A stretch of 64,000 nucleotides of DNA from Oreohelix idahoensis (taxonomy: Eukaryota > Mollusca > Gastropoda > Stylommatophora > Oreohelicidae): positions 451,001 to 515,000 of the forward strand of contig JAMPIV010005013.1 of the NCBI GenBank assembly GCA_024509875.1, read 5' to 3'. Numbering within the stretch: the stretch's first letter is position 1; each line of letters starts with the position of its first letter. The notes beneath the pieces are model-generated. The model was not told the DNA's origin. It searched no databases and was given only the letters and a program-made list of their open reading frames with translations. The translations under genes and the position numbers were made by a program. Positions 13,338-24,489 of the stretch are shown here, piece after piece.

Positions 13338-13967
13338 TTGGTGCCAATTCCTCTCATTCCTACTTCCCCCATTCACCCTTTCCTCCTGACTATTATCATG
13401 TCCGAGTGCAAAAACTCTAATCAAAATATAGGCAATATCACTAATCCATGGCTTAAACTAACAGGGCTTAAAATTGGACATTTAAACATTTACCACCTGC
13501 TAGGTAAGCTTTCTGAAGTCTCCACCTCTCTCCAACAAAACTTCCACATATTCGGTTTTTCTGAAACCCGTCTCAATGACAAAATTACAGATGAAGAAAT
13601 TTGCATTCATGGATTCACAACCATCCGGAGGGATTCTAACAGACAACTTGAAACAGGGCTAGTCATATACATCTCAACATCTCTTCAGTACAGACGCCGT
13701 GATGATCTAGAACATACTGGCATTGAATGTTTATGGCTTGAAATAAAACTCCCCAACCTGACCCCTGTTTTAATTGGTTACATGTACCGGAACCCTAGCT
13801 CTTCTACTGTATGGTTTGACACATTCTCACGAATGATGGACAATGTTTGGGCTTCTTCGAAGGAAATTATTCTACTGGGGGATTTCAATATTGACCTTCA
13901 CAAACCGAACAACACGTGGAATAATATCACAATCTCACACAGGAAGTCACCCAACCCACGAGAGTAA
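13338..13967 (+). pseudogene. LINE ORF2 part 1: apurinic/apyrimidinic endonuclease domain
   Basis: This domain would nick target DNA to prime reverse transcription. The likely start is the ATG at 13399 (MSECKNSN); an upstream ATG at 13338 is in frame. Visible endonuclease motifs are GHLNIYHL near the start, FGFSETRLND, IGYMYRNPSSS and LLGDFNIDLH. The frame shifts between about 13925 and 13937: this frame ends at a stop at 13965-13967, whereas the last endonuclease motif (SDHYP, near 14055) lies in the next frame. A single 1-2 base lesion therefore separates the two halves of the active site. Confidence 0.85.
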
Positions 13968-15985
13968 CAGACTCATCATCTACACTAATTGATCACATCT
14001 ATACGACCTGCCCAGAAAACATTATAGAATGCACAGTCACACAGACAGCAATAAGTGACCACTATCCTATTTGCTGTACCTGGACGAGAAAGGGGTTCAA
14101 AGCACCTAAAACGGAACACATCACAGTCCACTACAGAAATTTCAAAAACTTTAACCTTCAGTTGTTCCTACAAGACCTACAAATATCCCCTCTCTCATAC
14201 GTGTACCAACTTCCGCATCCAGAAGAAGCCATAACTTACTGGACACAAACTTTCTACAACGTATTCGACAAACATGTTCCTATAAAGCAGGTCCGTGTCA
14301 AAAACATCAGAAAGACCCCCTGGATAACAAAAGAAATATTATCAGCAATGAGAGAGCGGGACGAGGCTCATAAGCTCAAAGATTTCAGCAGGTATCGGAT
14401 GCTTAGAAACAAAGTACAGTACCTCATTCGTCAGGAAAAGAAACTACATTTCAGAAAGATGATTCAAGACAAAGCAAACAGCAAAGAAGTCTGGGCAGCC
14501 ATTAGAACACTAACACACAAATCAAAGTCACTAAACTCTTTACCAAAAAGCTGCTCACTCACGGCAACTCATTTTAGTAACCACTTCAAAACAGAAATTA
14601 CCAATCTCAAGTCGACACTAAAGCCTATGGACTGCGATATTAGTAAATTAACAGACTTCTGCAGCACCGAACACACCACAACAGATCTAAGAGATATTCC
14701 TTTTCTAACAGTACACGAAGTACTCAAATATATCTTGGCATTAAAAAACAACAACTCATCTGGACTTGATGGTATCAGCAATAAGATTCTACGTTACGCT
14801 ACACCCAGCATTTGCGACTCTTTAACCTATGTATACAACCAATGTATTGCACACAACTACTTCCCTACAGCATTTAAAACTGCCAAAGTGTATCCTCTCT
14901 ATAAATCTGGCTCACATAGCGATCCCAACAGTTACAGACCAATATCCATTCTATCATCTATATCAAAACCACTAGAGAAACACATTTACAACACCACATT
15001 TCAACACTTAACAGCAAACAAACTGCTCATTGAGAGCCAGTCAGGTTTCAGACCCAAACATTCCTGTCACACAGCTCTCACCAAAATGGCAGATAACTGG
15101 CTGTCGAACATAAATGATGGAAAATTATGTGGTGCTGTTTTTGTCGACTTCAAAAAAGCATTTGACATGATTGACCACACTATCTTGGTTCAAAAGTTAG
15201 AAACCCTCAGAATAGGTCCTAATCCACTAAACATCGTCAAATCATTTCTGGCAGATCGACAACAGTTAGTGTTCCACAAAAACTCGACATCAGATTTCTC
15301 GAAGATAGATACAGGAGTACCGCAGGGTTCTATTCTTGGACCCCTACTCTTCGCACTGTTCATCAACGACCTGCCACTACATCTAAAATATTCAACATGT
15401 GACCTCTTTGCAGATGATTGTACTATCTACACTAGTGACACTGACTGCGCGGCACTTGAAATGACTCTTCAAAGCGATGTAGAAAATCGAATAAAATGGA
15501 GTAATATGAACCGTATGCCAGTAAACACAGAAAAAACAAAATCTATGTTGATTACCACCAGACAGAATCTTCTAAACTTCACCAAAAGATCGCTACAGCT
15601 ACATGCAGAGTCAATACGCATTGATCATGTAACAGAACACAAAGTTCTAGGCTTGACGATTGACCAGCACTTGACGTGGAACTCCCACGTACGGAATTTA
15701 ACGAAACACTTAGCTCAAAAGACATACCAGCTGGCCAAAATAAAACAATTCTTAGACGCAGACACTAGACTATTGTTCTACACCTCACATATACAGACAC
15801 ATCTAGATTACTGCTTTACACTATGGGATGGTTGCCCTGCTTCCACCTCAAAGAGACTGCACTCCCTGCATAAGAGAGCAGTACGTCTGATTACCGATAA
15901 TCGCACGATACTACACGCAAGGACACGAAAAGAACCCAAAATACTATCCCTCAAAAACGTCTCCTCTACAACAAAGCCAAGATGA
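13925..15985 (+). pseudogene. LINE ORF2 part 2: end of endonuclease plus reverse transcriptase
   Basis: Open from 13925; the first ATG, at 14162, lies inside the protein and is not a real start. It opens with the endonuclease tail (LIDHIYTTC, ISDHYPICC), then a basic linker (TPWITKEIL). The reverse transcriptase follows: SYRPISILSSISKPLE, QSGFRPKHSC, the motif A aspartate in VFVDFKKAFDMIDH, GVPQGSILGPLLF and the catalytic FADD near 15407. Thumb-like sequence KVLGLTIDQHLTWNSH and YQLAKIKQFLD leads to the frame's end. This combination fits the CR1/L2 group. The frame breaks again near 15950, just before the conserved C-terminal tail. All catalytic residues I can see are kept, so damage is limited to the frameshifts. 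Confidence 0.88.
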
Positions 15986-16239
15986 CTCACGCCATTCTAC
16001 CAAACAATGCCCCGCCATACCTACGATCATTGTTTCAAACCAGTAGAAGAGAGGGACTACAATTACATCAGTTACGTCTGCCCAAACCTAGGATCGACCT
16101 GTTCAAAAAGAGTCTAGCCTACTCTGGAGCCTACTTGTGGAACAGCCTTCCACACCACATAAAAAACCAACATACACAATACTCATTCAACATAGCACGT
16201 TTTAAACACTTAATAAACACCGATTATCTACCCCCATAG
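15952..16239 (+). pseudogene. LINE ORF2 part 3: C-terminal tail
   Basis: The +1 frame relative to the preceding segment carries RLLYNKAKMTHAI, then a tail with PPYLRSLFQ, LRLPKPRIDLFKKSL and GAYLWNSLP, the classic CR1/L2 ORF2 C-terminus. It ends at a stop at 16237-16239. The ATG at 15982 is internal, not a start. Together with the two upstream segments it makes one interrupted ORF2. Confidence 0.85.
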
Positions 16240-17350
16240 AAGCAGTCATTGTCATATCACATCTTATCTATATGTCAACCTTTCTTTTCCTCTTCCGCTC
16301 GTTATTGTCTATGCGAAAAATTTGTTTTATATCCACGTAGTATTGCTAAATAATGTAATGTATGTGAGAATGTACCTGCATAGCACTGTACTTTTGAAAT
16401 ATGTAATTGTATTTTGTTTGCTTAAATGTGATGATGTGTATGCGAATGAGCAGATATACATTTTTACAGCTCGAATATGTGTCCTGCTACAGAAGTGCGT
16501 AAGAAATTATTATTATTATTTCATTTTCCCTCAAGAATGTACAGATATAAGCGAGAATATGTTATGTAATTTGTGTATTGATGTTTAATGACACATTCAA
16601 AAATGCAGATTAATCGTTGATGAACACATGAGTGAGTGTCGGGATATAGAATGAAAGATAAAGGGCTGGATGGTCGGACAGACCTGGGTCCCCAATTCTT
16701 TACCCTTGTAAATAAAGTTACGTGCATCTATCTCTCCTACTGATTCTGCTCTTGGGTTAAGGAGGGCAAAGAAATAACACCAAGTCTCACCTCCTTCAAT
16801 AGCAGACTGTCAAATACTTCATGAGTTCTGATACCATGCCACCTAATCTGATTATGCTTGAAATCATAATTTTCTGTTCCTTTTTTTTATTAAATTAAAT
16901 TAAATTTTATTTTATTATAATGTTTGTTGAATTAACAATACTTAATTTTTATTATGACTGCATACTATAAACGCACGCTGTTAAATTACCTTTGTAATGT
17001 TGCATGCCTCCATATTAATTATTAGTAACATGTGGGAATGAAAGGATATAATGTCTCTGTGTTTGTTTGTCCGTCTATCTGCCTGCCAGCCCATCTTTCT
17101 GTCTGTCTGTCTGTCAAGAATACCGTAAAGACATAAAAAGGTAGAAGTTTCCTAATTCTATCCCCCCCTCCCCAGATGTTTTTTCACGGAAAAGAATGTG
17201 AAGCCAAAATCAGCGACCAGCCCGTGATTACATTCTAATAGAGCACAAGTGTAGGTTGATGGGTGTGGTGCCTACGATCTTGACAAGGTCAAGGTTAGAT
17301 GCTTCAAGCGGTGTAGACTGCGTGCCCTGGTAAAGCGTCATGCGGATAGT
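16240..17350. other. LINE 3' UTR then unassigned sequence
   Basis: The first 500 bp are probably the LINE 3' untranslated region. After about 16735 I see only AT-rich sequence, short (TCTG)n runs near 17098-17115 and no gene. Confidence 0.4.
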
Positions 17351-17394
17351 GGTTTGTGTGCTTCTGTTGTGTAAGATTTCTTCTCTTTCCACGA

Positions 17395-17520
17395 GAAGCT
17401 GCCCAGGAGATGAAAACAAATATAGATATGCTAGGAATGTTAGGACTAAAACGAGGATTAATGAAAGAGACCAAAGTTGGACAAATAAAATATTTTGGCC
17501 ATACAAAAAACAGACACCTT
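17395..17520 (+). pseudogene. Fragment of a LINE ORF2 C-terminus
   Basis: The frame reads MLGLKRGLMKETKVGQIKYFGHTKN. It resembles the region after the reverse transcriptase in several LINEs (typically LKYFGH followed by basic residues), also seen at 40400-40705. Only about 40 codons remain. Confidence 0.5.
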
Positions 17521-17566
17521 GCTGCTGCTAATGCTGATGATTTGAAGACGATGATGATGAGGATGA

Positions 17567-17735
17567 TGACGAAGATCATGGTGAAGATTTTGATAATGAC
17601 GAAGCCGGTGATGATGATTATGATGATGGCGATGATGATTGTGCCAGTAGATTACATTCAGAAAAGTAGAAATGCTGGAAAGAGGAAATGAAGGAGAGGT
17701 TCTGAGAGGGAAACAAAATTAATTATCCTCACATA
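17567..17735. repeat. 169-bp direct repeat, copy 1
   Basis: From TGACGAAGATCATGG to TTATCCTCACATA. Base-for-base identical, as far as I can read, to 18155-18323. The repeats bracket a LINE 3' fragment and are most simply read as an exceptionally long target-site duplication. Confidence 0.9.
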
Positions 17736-18154
17736 ATAATAATAGTATAATAATAATAATAGCCCCTTCAGTCATAACTGACTATGGGAATGCGCCCCTG
17801 AGGTGACAGCCCTCAACTGCTTATTTTCCTGGTGCTCCTTTCGACGTTTTCTCCTCACCTCTGCTTCTTGTGTGAGCCTCTCTTCGCCCAATCTGAGGTG
17901 GTGCCGTAAATAGCATCGCCACTTTGTGCGATCGGCAGCTTTATCCTCCCATGTTGCTGGATCCATGTCCTCTGCGCTGTCTAAGCAGCGTATACATACT
18001 TTGAAGGCCAGCACGTGACAACACCTCGACATTTGTCACTTTATCTTTCCACGAGATGCCGAGGATGCGGCGTAGACACCGCAAATGGAAGGTATTGAGC
18101 CTTCTTTCTTGCTTTGCATAGGTCGTCCAGGACGATGATGATGTTGGCTTTGAG
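17736..18154 (-). mobile_element. TTA-tailed LINE 3' fragment
   Basis: Read on the minus strand it ends in a TTATTA-type trinucleotide tail after TGAAGGGGCTATT. The minus frame before the tail encodes a short basic C-terminus (ADRTKWRC, RRKRRKEHQENKQL, TSGAHSHSQL). Related copies lie at 36505-36662 and 60347-60655. A truncated 5' end, a tail and flanking direct repeats fit target-primed reverse transcription. Confidence 0.7.
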
Positions 18155-18323
18155 TGACGAAGATCATGGTGAAGATTTTGATAATGACGAAGCCGGTGAT
18201 GATGATTATGATGATGGCGATGATGATTGTGCCAGTAGATTACATTCAGAAAAGTAGAAATGCTGGAAAGAGGAAATGAAGGAGAGGTTCTGAGAGGGAA
18301 ACAAAATTAATTATCCTCACATA
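18155..18323. repeat. 169-bp direct repeat, copy 2
   Basis: Second copy of the sequence at 17567-17735, starting directly after the 5'-truncated end of the LINE fragment. Confidence 0.9.
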
Positions 18324-19150
18324 CAAACTCAAAAACACACTGTTAGAAGAAAGATGTATAAACGGCAATAATAATTTCAGGAACACAAACATACAAATAA
18401 AGTTAAATGCACTTTATATTTATCACACACACACACAAAAAAAAAAGATACGTCAAGTGAAAACACGAAAATGTGTTGGTTCTGAAGAGGGCGGAACCAA
18501 TTAACTGACATCAGCTAAACAAGATTCACATGAAACAACTTGAAATCATTTCAGGAACCAGGTATAGAGGAATGTTAAGGCTTCACAAATAAAATTACGC
18601 ACGTGCATATGTTTGAATTTGCCTAGTATAGTCCCGGGGGTCTCTGAAGAGACGAAGAAAGAATAGGGGTACAGCGCCCTTAGGCATGTCGTACAAGGCG
18701 ATTAATAATGGAAACATGAATAGATAGACTGGCTGAAATGTAAAAGCTCAACACAGAACATGGCGAAAAGACCATAATCACCACTCACAAATTTCCCAGG
18801 TCATCAACGATAATATTGAAAAGAAAGAAAAGATTCAAAGCGTCAGTGATGATAATTGTAAATAATTTTAGTAGCAGTAACTTTTTTTATATTTTTAATT
18901 GATAACAAAAAATACCTTGTTCGAAACCTTATGGGTTATAATTAAAATATATATTATGTCTAATAGTAACTGTAATTTCTGTTCGATACCATGAGAGATT
19001 TCTTTTGTCTTACTGCCCTTTATTTTTTTTAGCTCCCCTTCTATTATTATTAGTTCTTATATTATACAGTATAATCTGGTTACAAGAGGCTCTCTGCAAA
19101 TGTCGCCTTTGAATTCTTTGATTGTAGATGCCCTATTGCGATCCCTTAAT
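18324..19150. other. Unassigned AT-rich sequence
   Basis: Short A-rich and AC-rich runs near 18424-18448; no gene, RNA or dispersed repeat recognised. Confidence 0.4.
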
Positions 19151-19154
19151 TGTA

Positions 19155-19615
19155 GTTTTGGTTTGGTTTTTGGTTTTAAGGACCATATTCATTGTACACA
19201 GACAACTCCATCAGTACTCCAATCTCCTCCATTAGATCACACTAAGGAGGATCTCAGCACAGTGCACCGGCGAGGATCCCAAATGTATGAATACAGGAAT
19301 CACACATTCTATAAATAGTTTTGTGGTGGGTAGGTTTTCTAATTCGTCAGAGCAGCGGCCTACTCTTTACTATTTCCAACTGCTAAGGGATTTTTAACGT
19401 GCGCAACTTGCGCACGGGACTTTCTAATTTTTTTGTCTTTATCCGAGAAGGCAAGGTGTCTGATCTCACTACCCAGGACATAAGGGGTGAGTATAACATC
19501 ATTAGAAACCACTGGGTCTGAAGAACATTTCCATCAATTATATTCCATGAACTGGGAGCGAACCCGGTACCTTTAGAAATAGAGGCGGACTCTATACCTC
19601 CTAGCCATTTCCACC
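19155..19615 (-). mobile_element. SINE-B, tRNA-derived, copy 1
   Basis: On the minus strand the head shows a box A-like TGGCTAGGAGG and a box B-like GGGTTCGCTCCC. A body of about 400 bp follows, with a tail rich in CCAAA units (seen on + as GGTTTGGTTTTTGGTTTTAAGG). The whole unit aligns with 31350-31842, including AACTCCATCAGT, AAGGAGGATCTCAGCACAGT, TTTAACGTGCGCAAC and CCGAGAAGGC blocks. Confidence 0.8.
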
Positions 19616-19814
19616 TCTAAATTATAGATGAGTTGCTTCAGTCCTTTGCGGAACAAATAAAAAATCTGGCAGACAGACATGTGTCCGTGGGCGTAAGACG
19701 TGCAAACAGTAGAACTTGTCCTTCACAAATGTCGACTCCACAAGAGAAGCAGGTTGGCAGCAGGGTATTCACCAACCTACTTGACTGAAAAACTAAAAAA
19801 GCATCTAGTATGAG

Positions 19815-19950
19815 ATTGTGCATGTGGCTAGCAACTTCATGACGTAAAACAAATAGCTACATAGACCACTGGTGCAGGAGCTTGTGACATTTATGCAAGC
19901 ACCGTGCAAAGGGACCAGCTGCAATCATGGCTTCATGCTTCATAAAAAAA
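19815..19950 (+). repeat. R1 dispersed repeat
   Basis: Opposite orientation to most copies: GGCTAGCAACTTCATGACGT, then CCACTGGTGCAGGAGC, then GGACCAGCTGCAATCATGGC and ATGCTTCAT, the reverse complement of the R1 landmarks. Confidence 0.6.
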
Positions 19951-20762
19951 TAAAACAAGGGGATGGATGAATATACCACGATCAGACTGCCTACGTAAAT
20001 TATGGTAGCAATGACAACTGGGCTATTTAATTTTAACGTGTTTGTTTAATTCGTCTTTTAAAATGTTTTGTGCACGATAAGTTGTTTTGCCCCACTAATC
20101 CTGATGAACGTTTTTTTTTTTTTGTCAAGTCGCACCCAGCAGGTGGCAGATATGACACTAACAAAAATGACACTTGTTGGCAGGACAGACAGAGGCACCG
20201 ACAATTGCCCTGACGTGTGAAAATTGATGGTACACTGATGTGTGATCTTGCTGTCGCTGTGAATCAATAATCGAGACACTGGGACTTTCAAGAATGATGG
20301 ATTTTGCCCGCAGGACCTCCGTGATAGATTTATTGCTCATTCTGAAGGTATTTGCTACAAAAAAGGCAATCTTTCTGATAGTGTCGCGTGGCAGTAGGGA
20401 GGATAGTAATTACGTTTTTTCTGCCCCTTTTTTTTTTTAATTCGCCTTCGCCTCTTCGTCATAGACTTTGTTTTTTCTCTTCATTTCTTCTTTTATTTCT
20501 AATTTGTTTTCTTCGGATCTTCTTCTTTTGACTTCTCTCTTCTTCTTTTCTTTTCCTTATTCTTCGAAATAATTATTTTCTTAGTCTTCTTCCGGATTTC
20601 ATATTCCTTTATTTTCGTCTTAATATTTATGTTTCCTTATTCTATTATTCTCACAGTCTTATTTGTTCTGCTTCCATGAATCTTTGTTCTCGTCTTTTTC
20701 TTTATCTGATATCTCTTTCTCTTCTTTCGCTTTCTACTTTATTTTCTGTTTAAAAAAATCTT
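19951..20762. other. Unassigned; long pyrimidine-rich tract on the right
   Basis: No gene. From about 20400 to 20760 the + strand is strongly T/C-rich, dominated by TTCTTC and TTTCTT words. Confidence 0.4.
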
Positions 20763-20994
20763 ACCCATCTGTTATTAATGTTATCCCATCTGTTATTAAT
20801 GTTATCCCATCTGTTATTAATGTTATCCCATCTGTTATTAATGTTATCCCATCTGTTATTAATGTTATCCCATCTGTTATTAATGTTATCCCATCTGTTA
20901 TTAATGTTATCCCATCTGTTATTAATGTTATCCCATCTGTTATTGATGTTATCCCATCTGTTATTAATGTTATCCCATCTGTTATTAATGTTAT
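20763..20994. repeat. 21-bp minisatellite, 11 units
   Basis: CCCATCTGTTATTAATGTTA-type units at a strict 21-bp period with one G substitution near 20945. Since 21 is a multiple of three, long open frames appear on both strands; they are artefacts. Confidence 0.95.
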
Positions 20995-21137
20995 GGTTTC
21001 TCTTTCTGTCCACACACTGTCCTGTTTCATCGTCTTTGTCCGTCTTCTACCTGTCATCTTTATCATGGTCATCATTATCATGGTCATCATGTCTGTTTTT
21101 GTTTTGTTTTTTGTTTGCTACCTGTAGAGCGTGAAGC

Positions 21138-21139
<2 letters not shown>

Positions 21140-21184
<45 letters not shown>

Positions 21185-21188
21185 CTCT
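21140..21188. repeat. (CT)n microsatellite
   Basis: About 24 CT dinucleotides with one G interruption at the right side. Confidence 0.95.
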
Positions 21189-21429
21189 CATCTGCCTTTT
21201 TATTATTCATGATTGTGAAAGTTGAAAGCCTGAATTCTTGCCTATCTCTTGATATGTCTGTAATAAAATTTCAATAAATGCAGTCCTTATCCTTTGTAGA
21301 TAATTTATTTTTTCAGCTTAATTCAAACAACAAAACATTTGTTGTCTTCTGCCCATGATGTGAACGGGAATTATTTATAGCTCAAACACTTATTTAATCC
21401 TATTCTTTCTTGGGTTTTATTCTTTGCTG

Positions 21430-21690
21430 TCTTTAGCTCCCTTTGGGGCATACAATTTGTAAAAGTTCACGCCAAGCCGTCTTGTTTTGTACCATCCGTC
21501 CAATGTCTTTCCATAATATCCTCTTTATTCCGTTTATGTCTCCATTACTGTGGGTGTTTTTTTTTTTAAGTCTTCCTCTACTTCTATTGCTCTGGGGATT
21601 TCAAGATGGATCACTGCCTTGTAATACTATCAATGGTTTTCTCAACGTGTGTTCTATCCAACGTCCGCGTCTTTTCGTCGTTTCCTTATT
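21430..21690 (-). pseudogene. LINE ORF2 C-terminal remnant
   Basis: On the minus strand, in changing frames, I read WIEHTLRKP, then a basic segment SRGRLKK, then WKDIGRMVQNKTAWREL and finally CPKGS. This order (W.GHTLR, RGRP, W...RTAW R.L, CP.G) is a common C-terminal tail of invertebrate LINE ORF2 proteins of RTE-like type. Several frame changes make it a pseudogene. A second, worse copy lies at 52890-53130. Confidence 0.6.
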
Positions 21691-21834
21691 CCACTGGTTT
21701 ATACTGGAATCTTTCCATCACTTCAACATTTGTGATATTCCTATCTCTCGCGTTAAGTATTCTAATTGACTAGCCCCTGTTTGTAACTCGACATTTTCAA
21801 CTGTTATCTTTGGTGGTCTTAAAATTGACGAGCA

Positions 21835-21985
21835 CTTCATCATTATCCCTTGAGCTCCAAATGGAGCATGAAGCCACATGGCAACTGGTCAGCTTGCAGG
21901 AAACCTGCTCCGAGCATTCACATGCTCGTGCTGCGGTGTTTTCTACGGCACTTTGTTTTACGTGATAATGTTGCCAATTGCCTTG
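21835..21985 (-). repeat. R1 dispersed repeat
   Basis: GAGCTCCAAATGGAGCATGA, GGTCAGCTTGCAGGAAACCT, CACATGCTCGTGCTG and TTTTACGTGATAATGTTGCC follow in R1 order. Its right end runs straight into the 50-bp tandem array. Confidence 0.7.
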
Positions 21986-22432
21986 TACTAATTGGTAACA
22001 TTATCAAGTAAAACGTAAAACAAACAAAATAACTGTACTAATTGGTAACATTATCACGTAAAACGTAAAACAAACAAAATAATTGTACTAATTGGTAACA
22101 TTATCACGTAACACGTAAAACAAACAAAATAATTGTACTAATTGGTAACATTATCACGTAAAACAAACAAAATAATTGTACTAATTGGTAACATTATCAC
22201 GTAAAACGTAAAACAAACAAAATAATTGTACTAATTGGTAACATTATCACGTAAAACAAACAAAATAATTATACTAATTGGTAACATTATCACGTAAAAC
22301 GTAAAACAAACAAAATAATTGTACTAATTGGTAACATTATCACGTAAAACGTAAAACAAACAAAATAATTGTACTAATTGGTAACATTATCACGTAAAAC
22401 GTAAAACAAACAAAATAATTGTACTAATTGCC
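21985..22432. repeat. 50-bp tandem array, about nine units, with 43-bp variants
   Basis: Units contain TGTACTAATTGGTAACATTA then TCACGTAAAACGTAAAACAA. Some units lack one CGTAAAA heptamer and are 43 bp long. The core GGTAACATTATCACGTAAAA is the inverse of the TTTTACGTGATAATGTTGCC block of the adjacent R1 copy, so each unit can pair with it. Confidence 0.92.
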
Positions 22433-22636
22433 TGTCGGTGCAATAGTCCTATTCTGTGTTTGTCTGAATCTGCTCTTCATTTACGGAAATGTATTTCTCT
22501 ATATGCGATAATCTTTAACCTTTATCCTACACTAATATGCCAGCTACATGCCTGTAAATATTGTAATAGTTGAATCAATGATCTCGGAAGGGGATGACTC
22601 AATCGAAGCAACTTTGTAGAATCAGCCAAAACAAAG

Positions 22637-23653
22637 ATGACAGCAGATTCCATAAATGCGATATCAACCGCTAAACCCATTTATACTGCACACAAGCTCC
22701 CAGCTTGGAAACAACAGTGCTTCCCCGAAATTATAGAAAACATTCATGGTATTGAGAGAAAGACGATCCAGACTGCAACAGAGAGAGGAGCCATAGCCAT
22801 AGAATACATAGAGAAACATTACCCAAGCAACAACTGGACCCATGACTACATAGATGGATCAGCAAGAAATGCAACAGAAGATGAACGTGGAGGAATGTTG
22901 CTGAATGTAAGCAGTGGTATACAAATAAGGCTGTCAGTGGCAACAGGAAAATTCTAAAGCAACTTCAGAGCAGAGGCAGATGCCTTGAAAACTGCAGCAG
23001 AGATACTAATGACAGAGGAAAGCACCGAGAGACAAGTTGCTTTCTTTACATATGTGCTGTCAGTAATTGCAACACTGAAGAGCCAGAACAATGCAGACCT
23101 GGATGACCTAAGAGTAGTACTCCACAAACTGTGCCACCAAGTCCAACGAGTTGTAGTACAGTAGATTTCTAAAAGTTCATGGGGTCCACCCATCTAATTG
23201 CATCATATCCGGCATTGAAGAAGCTGACAGACTGGCAAATGAATGTGGAAAACTACCTCAGCCTGATACAAGTATAACTTTTGAAGAGGGAAAGAGTTTT
23301 ATCAGAAGCAGATATTGGAACAAATGGGAAACAGAACATGCAGGCCACACAAAAGAGATGCATATTACCAGGTCAAAAGAAGAGAACATGTGATTATCTT
23401 CAGACCATGTACGGGCCACAACCGATTAGGATACCACCTATTCAACAAGCTAAAGATAGGAACTGCCGATGGGTGTGATTGTGGTACCGATAAAATGACT
23501 GCTGAACATCTGCTTCAAAGATGCCCAGCCAATGAGGAACAGAGAAAGTGCACATGACCATCACCAAAACCATTCCTGGAAAAGCTCTATGGAGATAGAA
23601 ATAACCTCAAGCTGACCTCTGCTTTCTTTGAACACATTCAAGTTGACGTCTGA
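22637..23653 (+). pseudogene. 3' end of a LINE with RNase H domain and C-terminal zinc motif
   Basis: Several frames together give the end of an I-type LINE ORF2. The first frame (22637-22957) has HDYIDGSA, a plausible RNase H first aspartate, and a following frame has FRAEADALKTA for the glutamate. A later frame shows GIEEADRLANE, the usual Gly-Asn-Glu-x-Ala-Asp region. Then comes the tail GHNRLGYHLFNKLKIG with CDCGTDK and EHLLQRCP, a CxC...H...C zinc motif found after RNase H in I/Nimb-type elements, and EKLYGDRNNL near the stop. Frame changes near 22957 and 23300, and a stop near 23163, show that it is dead. Upstream reverse transcriptase is missing. Confidence 0.7.
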
Positions 23654-23839
23654 GAGTGTACGAAGAAGCGAAGAGGAATCATTTGTTGTTCATTCACTTT
23701 AAATTTTAGGAAGAAGTGTTCTAGAGTATTGTCTTGCAGACACTGTACAGAAAGGTTCTTCTATCATAATATATCCTGTTCTCAGTTGTAATCTGAGGAG
23801 TTTCTTATTTCTATTTTTAAATTCCCTAGTAGCCTGACA

Positions 23840-24095
23840 GAACTTTGATTGGCAGAGTGGTTAGGGTGTTCATTTCTCGAGGTAAAGTTACCGGGTTCGA
23901 AACCAGGTATGCTCCAGTCTACCAAGTTATGAATGGGTACCTGGCTCTTCCCTTGAGTTAGAGAAGGCAAAGACAGAGAGGAAGGGAACACACCTCGCCT
24001 CACTCATAAAGTTGAGATGTAGTAAAATTTCTAATAGTTCCCTCCCCTACGGCAGTATCTGCTGTAGAACGACCTTGACCGAATGACTTGACATT
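23840..24095 (+). mobile_element. SINE-A, tRNA-derived, full copy
   Basis: Box A-like TTGGCAGAGTGGTTAGGG and box B-like GGGTTCGAAAC lie about 30 bp apart. The family body follows: GCTCCAGTCTACC, AATGGGTACCTGGCTC, GAGTTAGAGAAGGCAAAG, GAGGAAGGGAACA and CGGCAGTATCTGCTGTAG. Other copies occur at 29930, 33030, 46600, 52575 and 59748/61889. The head is tRNA-like but does not fold into a convincing tRNA gene, so I call a SINE. Confidence 0.8.
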
Positions 24096-24489
24096 TTCTT
24101 GTAGAAGCTTTGAACAGCTTGGATACAAGTCTTCTTGATAAACTTTGACCCCAAGCTAGTGTCAGTTCTTCCATCATTATTGAGTTTCCACTATCGCATA
24201 TTATTGAGTGTTCAGAACCCAGATTATGGCCGCAACATTACGATATTCCGATTTCGACAGATCGCTCACGCCGGAAAGTATAGTAACGTGCAAGCTGGGA
24301 ATTGTGGGAATGGATAACGTATGTTCTGGTTTTATGTCATGGGACCCACACGGGCAGTCTTGTTGACCATCCCGAATCACCTAAAATACACGACTAATGG
24401 GGATCCAGTGATGCTGTGACATGTTTACCAATCTGAAAATGGATTTTCATTAAGAAATAAAACAAAAACAAAAAAGTACGAAATGGAGA
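24096..24489. other. Unassigned sequence
   Basis: Nothing recognisable in about 390 bp. Confidence 0.4.

Larger units (their letters stand above)
12880..16735 (+). mobile_element. CR1/L2-like non-LTR retrotransposon (LINE), nearly full length
   Basis: An ORF2-type region with apurinic endonuclease followed by reverse transcriptase occupies 13338-16239. A 3' untranslated region then runs to about 16735, ending near an AATAAA-containing stretch (16709-16716). The 5' boundary is not defined; I placed it at the end of the microsatellite. No ORF1 is visible. The left edge abutting (TATC)n may be coincidence or truncation. Confidence 0.75.

Noticed and set aside
20663..21134. Overlapping open frames of 80-154 codons on both strands
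   Set aside because: The 21-bp minisatellite has a multiple-of-three period, so several frames are open by construction.
23845..23910. True tRNA gene at the head of SINE-A
   Set aside because: Box A and box B fit, but the arms do not pair well and the same head plus a common body recurs several times, so it is a SINE.
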